This document shows positions 7,068 to 12,829 of a stretch of 12,829 bases of DNA, in pieces (position 1 is the stretch's first letter; the number at the start of each line of letters is the position of its first letter). The stretch is from an uncultured Desulfobulbaceae bacterium (GTDB lineage Bacteria; Desulfobacterota; Desulfobulbia; Desulfobulbales; Desulfobulbaceae). The notes beneath the pieces are model-generated. The model made no database searches and was not told the origin of the DNA. It worked only from the letters and a program-made list of their open reading frames with translations. Where the stretch lies: assembly GCA_945787305.1 (NCBI GenBank), contig CALZIH010000096.1:1-12829 (forward strand), written 5' to 3'. The position numbers and the translations under genes were made by a program.

Positions 7068-7213
7068 GGGGACTGAAGTTTTTCACCAATCCGGGAGACG
7101 GATTAACTATTTATATTAATATGACACAACGAGTTAAACAGATATTTGTGGTGAAAATTATTCTGTCCCCGGTATAGAAAAATAAAATCAGTCCCCTCGC
7201 CAAGTAGGGACAG
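7068..7213. repeat. Cluster of inverted GGGGAC-type boxes (REP-like or mobile-element remnant)
   Basis: Four related boxes occur in 146 bp: GGGGACTGA (7068-7076), CTGTCCCC (7173-7180), TCAGTCCCC (7188-7196) and GGGACAG (7207-7213). The first and third are exact 9-bp inverses. The second and fourth share a 7-bp inverse match and can form a stem on their own. Between them, AATCCG-GGAGA-CGGATT (7088-7104) is another perfect 6-bp hairpin. No coding sequence accompanies them. Such arrangements suit REP/BIME repeats or the end of a lost transposon. Confidence 0.45.
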
Positions 7214-7221
7214 CTGAACTT

Positions 7222-7326
7222 TGATAAACTCGTAAAAAGTCCAAAACGTCGTTTGCACTGCACGAAAATACAATGAGTTACAACCTGTCCGCCGTCGGTG
7301 GCGAGGCTTTTTACGACACCGACAAC
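7222..7326 (-). repeat. Dispersed repeat with inverted ends, copy 2 (MITE-like, opposite orientation)
   Basis: This is the inverse of the stretch at 2017-2120, about 85% identical by hand alignment with one 1-base gap. Its ends again show CGTAAAAAG (7231-7239) and CTTTTTACG (7307-7315). The central hairpin is CCGCC-GTC-GGTGG, where the change from copy 1 gives a G-U pair on this strand. Weak likeness may continue a little past the 7326 end. The two copies bracket about 5.1 kb holding polA, the small ORF, the PilZ gene and fructokinase. Confidence 0.75.
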
Positions 7327-7396
7327 TTTGATGGTAATCACATTTTAGTTACCATAATAACTGATATTCAGTAAACTATAGAGAAATGCGCTTGTC

Positions 7397-7490
7397 GGTG
7401 CAACTGGAATGTCGTGATTATCGTGGACGGTCGGTCTTGTGTCGACCTCGTAAGTCAACGATTGGTATCACGATGTATTCCTACAGCATT
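7397..7490 (+). other. Long imperfect hairpin upstream of sucrose synthase (structured leader or palindromic element)
   Basis: Successive inverted arms nest in order: GGTGC (7397-7401) with GCATT (7486-7490, two G-U pairs); GGAAT (7406-7410) with ATTCC (7477-7481); TCGTGAT (7412-7418) with ATCACGA (7467-7473); ATCGT (7420-7424) with ACGAT (7458-7462); GGTCG (7429-7433) with CGACC (7443-7447). That is 27 pairs in a 94-nt element with small internal loops. It lies 93 nt before the sucrose synthase ATG. It may be a cis-acting RNA leader, a small RNA, or a decayed palindromic repeat. Nearby, ACTGA-TAT-TCAGT (7360-7372) is a further small inverted repeat that could be an operator. Confidence 0.45.
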
Positions 7491-7499
7491 GTGGGGGTA

Positions 7500-7529
7500 T
7501 TGAAGCCAAATGCGATCAGGTCTTATGAA
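7500..7529 (+). promoter_or_regulatory. Weak promoter candidate for sucrose synthase
   Basis: TTGAAG (7500-7505) and TATGAA (7524-7529) are separated by 18 bases, each matching the sigma-70 hexamers at four positions. The pair lies 55 nt before the ATG at 7584. If this is the promoter, the hairpin at 7397-7490 would not be in the mRNA and would act as DNA. Confidence 0.25.
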
Positions 7530-7583
7530 TGATTTTTCCGAGTTGCGTAGAGTAACAGGTATTCAATTTGTAGGGGAAAGAAC

Positions 7584-9974
7584 ATGTTGCAGAAGCTAAT
7601 GGCCTATGTACGGGAGAACCGTGAAACAGTATACAGCCTGTTTCGATGTTACCAGAGTCGTGGCAAGACGCTCATACTCGGCAGCGAATTGTGGGATGAA
7701 TTCCATGTGTTCTGTCAAGAGTGCCGCGATGCCTCTGGCTTGGACGAATCCCCCCTTGCTGATGCCCTGAAAAAGACCCAGGAGGCTGCGGTTGTAGATC
7801 CCTGGTTCTACCTTGATATCCGCCCCAGTGTCGCCAAATGGCATTATCTGCGTTACCACTTCGAAACAATGTCGTTCGAGGAAATTTCCGTCTCAGAGTT
7901 TTTGGCATTTAAAGAAAGCCTGATTAACAACGGCAGAGAAGAATCGATTTTAGAGGTTGATCTGGCTCCTTTTGAACGGGATTTTCCAAAGATGAGCCAG
8001 ACCCGATCCATTGGGCATGGGGTGGAGTTTTTAAATCGCAAGTTTTCAAGCCGCCTGGCTAGTGAGTTGACAAAAGGAGATGAACTGCTGCTGTCCTTTT
8101 TACGGGTGCATGGATATCGTGATACACCGTTTATGATTAACAACAGTATCACGACCGTCAAGGAGTTGCGTGGTGCATTAATGCAGGCTGTGGAGCACCT
8201 CGAGCGTCAGTCGCGAGGACTGCAATGGCATGATCTTGAGCATGATCTTCGGGTCATGGGTTTTGAAGCGGGGTGGGGAAGAAGTATTGACGGCATCAAG
8301 AAAACAATGATGATGTTGTCTGATCTTCTCGAGGCTTCTGATCACCAAAATCTGGAAAGATTTCTTGGTCGGATTCCCATGATTTTTAATATGGTCATTC
8401 TCTCGCCCCATGGGTATTTCGGTCAGGATCATGTCCTTGGCCTGCCAGATACCGGCGGTCAGGTAGTCTATATTCTCGATCAGGTTCGTGCCCTGGAGCG
8501 AGAGATGAAGAAACGCATATATAACCAGGGCCTGGATGTGGATCCCCAGATTCTGATTTTAACGCGTCTCATCCCTGAGGCCGGGGAGACAACATGCAAT
8601 CAGGAAGAGGAGTTGGTGAACGGGACAGAAAACGTCCGTATTCTTCGTATCCCTTTCCGTCAGGAAGACGGATCGGTTCTTCGTCATTGGATTTCTCGAT
8701 TTGAGGTCTGGCCGTACCTGGAAGCATTTGCCAAAGAAGCGGAAAAAGAGGTTTTATCCAGGCTCGGCCGTCGTCCGGATCTGGTCATCGGCAACTATTC
8801 AGACGGTAATCTGGCTGCGACTTTACTTGCGCGGCGGCTTGAGGTCACGCAATGTAACATCGCCCATGCCCTGGAGAAAACGAAATACCTATATTCGGCC
8901 CTCTATTGGCAAAATATGGAAAAGCCGTATCACTTTTCCTGTCAGTTTACCGCCGATCTGATTGCCATGAATTCGGCAGACTTCATCATTACCTCATCGT
9001 ACCAGGAAATTGCTGGGTCGAGCGATGTGGTCGGGCAGTACGAAAGTTATAGTTCTTTTACCATGCCGGGCCTACAGCGGATTATTCACGGCGTAGATGT
9101 GTTTGATCCGAAATTTAATATCGTTTCACCAGGCGCGGATGCAGAGGTATATTTTCCTTTCAGCGAGCATGATCGTCGTCTTGTCGGGTTGCATGGAGAG
9201 ATTGAGCAGTTGATTTTTGGCAGGGAAGAATCCGATAGCCGAGGTTGGCTTGATGATAAGGAAAAACCAATTATTTTTTCCATGGCCAGACTGGATCACA
9301 TTAAAAATCTTACCGGCTTGGTACAATGGTTTGCAGAAAGTGAGGAGCTACGCAATCTCGCCAACCTTCTGATTATTGGGGGAACTGTCCATCCTGATGA
9401 CTCCGGTGACAGTGAGGAGCGAGAGCAGATTGAAAAAATGCATGAACTCTTTGAGCAGCACGATCTCGCAGGGAAGGTTCGTTGGCTTGGTATGCGCCTG
9501 GATAAGAACCTCTCCGGTGAATTGTACCGGTACATTGCAGACCATAAAGGGGTCTTTGTTCAGCCTGCTTTTTTTGAAGCTTTCGGCTTGACGGTAATTG
9601 AGGCTATGGCTTCAGGATTACCGACCTTTGCAACAAGGTACGGTGGTCCGCTGGAGATCATCGAAGACGGGGTTTCTGGATTTCATATTGATCCCAACCA
9701 TGGTGCAAGGGCTGCCGAAATCCTGGTTGAGTTCTTTCTGCGCAGCCTGGAAACCCCTTCCTATTGGCAGCAGCTTTCCCAAGGGGCGATCAAGCGGGTA
9801 GAGTCAAAATATACCTGGAAACGATATGCAAAGCGCCTGCTTTCTCTGACCTGTATTTATGGCTTCTGGAAATACGCTACCAACCTGGAGCGGCAGGAAA
9901 CACACCGTTATCTGGAAATGCTTTATCATCTCCAGTTTAGACCATTGGCCTCTTCAATCAGCCACGAGGACTAA
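7584..9974 (+). CDS. Sucrose synthase (NDP-glucose:fructose glucosyltransferase)
   Basis: This cytosolic GT4 enzyme reversibly converts sucrose plus UDP or ADP to NDP-glucose plus fructose. The 796 residues match the family's length (about 790-810) and layout. An N-terminal regulatory region (1 to about 260) is followed by GT-B domains: MVILSPHGYFGQDHVLGLPDTGGQVVYILDQ (270-300), HALEKTKY (428-435) with the His equivalent to the plant active-site His, PGLQRIIHGVDVFDPKFNIVSPGAD (495-519), FSMARLDHIKN (565-575) with the nucleotide-binding Arg569/Lys574, and the EX7E motif EAFGLTVIE (665-673). These features separate it from sucrose-phosphate synthase. ATG 7584 follows a purine-rich AGGGGAAAG at good spacing. 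Its TAA (9972-9974) overlaps the SPS stop on the other strand. It is divergent from fructokinase, which would use the released fructose. Whether UDP or ADP is preferred cannot be read by eye. Confidence 0.97.
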   Translation: MLQKLMAYVRENRETVYSLFRCYQSRGKTLILGSELWDEFHVFCQECRDASGLDESPLADALKKTQEAAVVDPWFYLDIRPSVAKWHYLRYHFETMSFEEISVSEFLAFKESLINNGREESILEVDLAPFERDFPKMSQTRSIGHGVEFLNRKFSSRLASELTKGDELLLSFLRVHGYRDTPFMINNSITTVKELRGALMQAVEHLERQSRGLQWHDLEHDLRVMGFEAGWGRSIDGIKKTMMMLSDLLEASDHQNLERFLGRIPMIFNMVILSPHGYFGQDHVLGLPDTGGQVVYILDQVRALEREMKKRIYNQGLDVDPQILILTRLIPEAGETTCNQEEELVNGTENVRILRIPFRQEDGSVLRHWISRFEVWPYLEAFAKEAEKEVLSRLGRRPDLVIGNYSDGNLAATLLARRLEVTQCNIAHALEKTKYLYSALYWQNMEKPYHFSCQFTADLIAMNSADFIITSSYQEIAGSSDVVGQYESYSSFTMPGLQRIIHGVDVFDPKFNIVSPGADAEVYFPFSEHDRRLVGLHGEIEQLIFGREESDSRGWLDDKEKPIIFSMARLDHIKNLTGLVQWFAESEELRNLANLLIIGGTVHPDDSGDSEEREQIEKMHELFEQHDLAGKVRWLGMRLDKNLSGELYRYIADHKGVFVQPAFFEAFGLTVIEAMASGLPTFATRYGGPLEIIEDGVSGFHIDPNHGARAAEILVEFFLRSLETPSYWQQLSQGAIKRVESKYTWKRYAKRLLSLTCIYGFWKYATNLERQETHRYLEMLYHLQFRPLASSISHED

Positions 9975-12064
9975 ATAAAACCGTAATGGCTAAGGCCATC
10001 AATGATGCCGGCGGCGTAATTTTGAGGGCTGAAATAAATATTTCTTCGGCCTTGTAGCTTCTCCAGTTCTTCACTGTAGTTGCCGACAACCAGACCGCGG
10101 GCCTTGCCGGAAAGCATATCTTCGTCGTTGCCGGAGTCTCCTGCAACCATCACGTTGACCGGTGAAAATTCATATTTATACATCAGGTAATCGATGGCCT
10201 TGCCTTTTGAGGCTCGGACAGGAACAATGTCGAGGAATTGCCCGTGTGAGAAGATTACCTGACAATGGAGCCCTGCTACCTCGAGTAAGTAATACACCCA
10301 AAAAAGATAATCATAGTCATCAGCCATATAGTAGCTGATTTTATGGCTTCGTTGCCCCTCGGATTCTTGGAAGGTAAGAAATTCGATTTGTCCCAATACT
10401 TCTTTGATCTCTTCCGGTTTCCATTGATAAGAAATATATCGATGCCACCCTTTGTCCATGCGCAGATCAGGGCCATAGTAGATTTCGGTGCCCACTGAGC
10501 AGATGATGATATCGGGCATGGGGATGTTGTGTTCGGTCATGGCCTCAATGGTGAGCTCAAGGCTGCGGCCGGTAGACATACCCCAGGCAAGGTGGTTACT
10601 GTTACTTTCAAGGAGAGTAAAAAGCTGGCGCATGCCAGTGTCGTCACCGACCAGGGTGTTATCGATATCGCTGATCATCAACCGGTGCAGGCTGGTGAGT
10701 CGTTTGCCGAATGAGGGCCTTGATGGTGTTATATCAGCTTCTTTGGAAATTTCTGTTGTTTTTGTCATAGTCGGTAAGAGCTTGGTGAAGCTGTGCATGG
10801 TCTTTTCACAGTGTGCCTGCCAGGAATAGTGGCTACGCACCCCGTTGATTCCATTGTTTGAAAAGGTATTCCATATCTCTTGGTCAACAAGAATGGACAG
10901 GATCGCTTCGGCAATTTCAGGTGCATTGCTCGCGTCAACCAGAATACCGTTGTTGCAATTTGCGACAATGTCAACGGGACCGCCGTCATTAGTGGCGACG
11001 ATGGGCAGTCCGCTGGCAGACGCCTCGATCAGGGTTAGGCCGAAAGGTTCAGTCATGGCGGGATTAACGAACACGCCGCGGCTTTCCGCACATAATCTGT
11101 AAAGCTCTGGAACTTCGGCAGCAAAGCTATGCTTTTTCGGGATAGCCAGCTTGCCGTAAAGGTCAAATCGGTCCATCTGAAGAAGCATTTCCGTCAGGGC
11201 CGACTGCTCGTTTTCCTCCATCGTTACAATATTGCTACGGATACCGGCAAAAATGGCGAGGTTGGCAATGGCCGATAGCTGTTGGTTCGTTCCATATGCC
11301 TCAATCAGGCCTGTAATGTTTTTTCTGTGATCAGGACGGCATAGAGCGAGGATAAACGGTTTTTCGGGGTGAGCCCAGAAACGGTGGAGTTCTTCCAGCA
11401 GGGTGAATCTTGTCTGCTTGACCTCCTCATTGAGTATACTGCTGTCAAGCTGTGGGTCGTAATAAGGGTAAAAGGCTTGCAGGTCAATGCCGGGCGGGAT
11501 GACGCTGAACCGGTTATGGGTGCTGTTGTCATAGAGACCGTATTGTTTGTCGATTTCCTGCTGGGTCGAGGTGACGATGAGTCGTGCTTTGCCGATGATC
11601 TCTTCTTCTATGTGGATACGAGTGTTGATTTTATACTGTCTGTCAATTTTTGCTTCGGTAAGACCGTCGCCCAAGAGTTTGGCTTTTTTATTGCGCCCCA
11701 TGGAATGACCGGTGAAAGCAAATGGGGTGTCAAATGCGGAGGCAAGCTCCATGGCGATATAACCACCATCGGCGTAATGGCCATGAAAGAGATCGGGATA
11801 TGAATTCTGGGACTTGAGAAACCGTATTGTCCTGTCAATAAACTCTTCAAGGTGAGGCCAGAGGAGTTCCTTGCGGATATATTTTCGGCCACCGCAGCGG
11901 ATGCGAACAATTCTGGCGTTTTCGGAGAGCGGTTCAATGGGTTGGGCATAGTCGGACCCAACGGTTTTGTCGTGAATGAGTCTGGTGACCAGGTCAACCT
12001 GGGCTACATCATCCCGTTCGCCAAGTGCCCTTGCGAGCTCCAGAACATATTTGATCTGGCCACC
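9971..12064 (-). CDS. Sucrose-phosphate synthase with C-terminal sucrose-phosphate phosphatase domain; 5' end replaced
   Basis: A two-domain enzyme that makes sucrose: the GT4 part joins UDP-glucose and fructose-6-phosphate, and the HAD part removes the phosphate. Residue numbers follow the open frame from 12826. SPS motifs begin at DTGGQIKYVLELARALGE (253-270), then FHGHYADGGY (347-356), FTGHSMGRNK (371-380), VIPPGID (442-448), CRPDHRKN (496-503), and EX7E in EPFGLTLIE (593-601). The phosphatase domain has DIDNT (720-724) as the DxDxT nucleophile loop, STGRS (751-755), Lys in RASKGKA (871-877) and GDSGNDEDML (896-905). Bacterial SPS normally has about 25-30 residues before the DTGGQ motif, including a GLIR- or GRD-like stretch. 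Here these are missing and a TonB receptor N-terminus is joined in frame, giving a 922-residue frame from ATG 12739. TAG at 9971-9973 overlaps the sucrose synthase stop. The downstream end is intact. Confidence 0.93.
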   Translation of the reverse strand, partial: GGQIKYVLELARALGERDDVAQVDLVTRLIHDKTVGSDYAQPIEPLSENARIVRIRCGGRKYIRKELLWPHLEEFIDRTIRFLKSQNSYPDLFHGHYADGGYIAMELASAFDTPFAFTGHSMGRNKKAKLLGDGLTEAKIDRQYKINTRIHIEEEIIGKARLIVTSTQQEIDKQYGLYDNSTHNRFSVIPPGIDLQAFYPYYDPQLDSSILNEEVKQTRFTLLEELHRFWAHPEKPFILALCRPDHRKNITGLIEAYGTNQQLSAIANLAIFAGIRSNIVTMEENEQSALTEMLLQMDRFDLYGKLAIPKKHSFAAEVPELYRLCAESRGVFVNPAMTEPFGLTLIEASASGLPIVATNDGGPVDIVANCNNGILVDASNAPEIAEAILSILVDQEIWNTFSNNGINGVRSHYSWQAHCEKTMHSFTKLLPTMTKTTEISKEADITPSRPSFGKRLTSLHRLMISDIDNTLVGDDTGMRQLFTLLESNSNHLAWGMSTGRSLELTIEAMTEHNIPMPDIIICSVGTEIYYGPDLRMDKGWHRYISYQWKPEEIKEVLGQIEFLTFQESEGQRSHKISYYMADDYDYLFWVYYLLEVAGLHCQVIFSHGQFLDIVPVRASKGKAIDYLMYKYEFSPVNVMVAGDSGNDEDMLSGKARGLVVGNYSEELEKLQGRRNIYFSPQNYAAGIIDGLSHYGFI

Positions 12065-12739
12065 GGTGTCGCCACTGAAGCCGGTTTCGCGGACACCCTC
12101 GCCGTCCCGATAGAAACCACCGATGTGATAACTGATCGAGTCATCAATAGCACCACCGTATTCGAAATCCGTCCGGAACTCTTCGTAATCGGCACCGAAG
12201 CTGACACCGATGCTGCCTGCATCGTCACCGCCGGTCTTGCTGATCATATTGATGATGCCACCCGGCGAGTTGCTCGCGAAAGTCGATGCCGAACCGCCGC
12301 GGATACTCTCGATTCGATCGATGCTCCAGTCGGTTCGCAGCCAGTTGTCGGTATTGCCGAAATTGATATCGCCATATTCGGTAACGGGCAGGCCGTCTTC
12401 GTGAATCTGCATGTACTTGGAACCGCCGGTCGCAAGCGGAATACCGCGAATCGTCATGTTCGCGTTGCCGCCGCCGCCGGACGATTCAGCGCGTATGCCA
12501 GGCAGGCTGCGGAACAGCTCCGCGGTCGAACGCGGTGCGAAGTTGACCTTTTCCTCAGCCGGTAGAGAACTAACCGAGACGCTGGCCTCGAGTTTCGTCG
12601 CACCGCCGCGAGGAACGCCGGTTGTGATGATTTCTTCGATCACCTCTTCCTGTGCAACAGCGTCGGTAGCCGGAAGGGTGAGAGTTAGTGCGATTGCCGC
12701 TGCGAGCGCGATACCGCTATTCTGGATACGGAATGTCAT
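12065..12739 (-). CDS. TonB-dependent receptor, N-terminal fragment (foreign, 3' end lost)
   Basis: About 225 residues of an outer-membrane TonB-dependent receptor. From ATG 12739: a signal peptide (positive MTFRIQNSG, hydrophobic IALAAAIALTLTLPA, cleavage near AVAQ), then EEVIEEIITTG as the TonB box, and the plug domain: FRSLPGIRAESSG, NMTIRGIP, YMQIHEDGLPVTEYGD, DRIESIRGGSASTFASNSPGGIINMISKTGG. The first barrel strands follow until GEGVRETGF, where the frame passes into sucrose-phosphate synthase. The start is supported by GGGGGA about 9 nt upstream; an ATG at 12826 is in frame but lies inside the promoter region. The fragment is clearly more GC-rich than the SPS sequence next to it and has the look of a gammaproteobacterial sugar receptor, an inference. 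The remaining 500 or more residues of barrel are absent. It cannot make a working receptor as it stands. Confidence 0.88.
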
Positions 12740-12797
12740 TCGATGGATCCCCCGTGCTTGATTAATTTGATGTGGTTGGACTGCATCCCCTTCCTCA

Positions 12798-12826
12798 AAT
12801 CTAAGAAATAGTGCAATCGATTGCAA
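12798..12826 (-). promoter_or_regulatory. Candidate promoter of the TonB receptor
   Basis: On the minus strand TTGCAA (12821-12826) and TAGATT (12798-12803) are separated by exactly 17 bases, each four of six to consensus. The -35 box lies inside the palindrome at 12812-12825, an arrangement expected for a repressor site. Confidence 0.4.
12812..12825. promoter_or_regulatory. LacI-family-like operator palindrome
   Basis: TGCAATCGATTGCA is a perfect 14-bp palindrome with a central CG step, the hallmark of LacI/GalR-family operators. It overlaps the -35 region of the receptor promoter. This suggests sugar-responsive repression of the receptor. The regulator itself is not in the window. Confidence 0.5.
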
Positions 12827-12829
12827 GAC

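Noticed and set aside
11852..12565. 237-residue plus-strand open frame
   Set aside because: It is antisense to the TonB receptor and SPS start, in the GC-rich part where stop codons are rare. The minus-strand frame has clear family motifs throughout, so this is a shadow.
9971..12739. A true 922-residue TonB receptor-sucrose synthesis fusion protein
   Set aside because: The two parts belong in different cell compartments, the receptor lacks its barrel, SPS lacks its own start, and the join is at a short shared motif; artefact or chance recombination is far more likely.
1..12829. CRISPR array, tRNA, rRNA, or phage or defence genes
   Set aside because: No regularly spaced direct repeats, cloverleaf sequences or related protein motifs were seen on either strand.

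Overview
The window reads as about 12 kb of one Gram-negative genome with short, GC-richer pieces of other DNA joined to both ends. The core (about 125 to 12,060) has mixed base composition, strong Shine-Dalgarno sites and a gene set that would suit a Desulfobacterota (Desulfobulbales-like) bacterium. That placement is inference from general resemblance only, because no marker was searched. The left end (1 to about 140) is the tail of a PAS/PAC sensor domain running into the 3' end of hemH. The right end (about 12,065 to 12,829) is the promoter and N-terminus of a proteobacterial TonB-dependent receptor, joined in frame to a sucrose-phosphate synthase that lacks its own start. Both joins look like chimeras made at short shared sequences.

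Layout. 68-1063 (-): ferrochelatase HemH. 1345-1884 (+): S30AE (HPF/RaiA-type) ribosome-hibernation domain fused to a cold-shock-like domain, with a clear promoter candidate, a strong Shine-Dalgarno and an intrinsic terminator. 2017-2120: copy 1 of an about 105-bp repeat with inverted ends. 2428-5107 (+): DNA polymerase I, split by one frameshift near 3743-3775 between the proofreading and polymerase parts. 5307-5429 (+): a 40-residue ORF with a perfect Shine-Dalgarno. 5460-5834 (+): a PilZ c-di-GMP-binding protein. 6103-6975 (-): PfkB-family fructokinase. 6976-7583: a structured intergenic region holding GGGGAC boxes, repeat copy 2 in inverted orientation, and a long imperfect hairpin. 7584-9974 (+): sucrose synthase. 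9971-about 12,064 (-): sucrose-phosphate synthase with a fused sucrose-phosphate phosphatase domain, convergent with sucrose synthase and overlapping it at the stop codons.

How the genes work together. The right half is a complete sucrose cycle. SPS-SPP makes sucrose from UDP-glucose and fructose-6-phosphate. Sucrose synthase reversibly splits sucrose with a nucleoside diphosphate into NDP-glucose and fructose. Fructokinase returns the fructose to the hexose-phosphate pool. Such a set fits sucrose as a compatible solute or carbon store. The left half is housekeeping (heme, ribosome protection, DNA replication and repair) plus c-di-GMP signalling.

The least explained items are the inverted pair of MITE-like repeats bracketing polA to fructokinase, the about 94-nt hairpin ahead of sucrose synthase, the GGGGAC box cluster and the 40-residue ORF. 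I found no convincing new defence or mobile system, CRISPR array, tRNA or rRNA.
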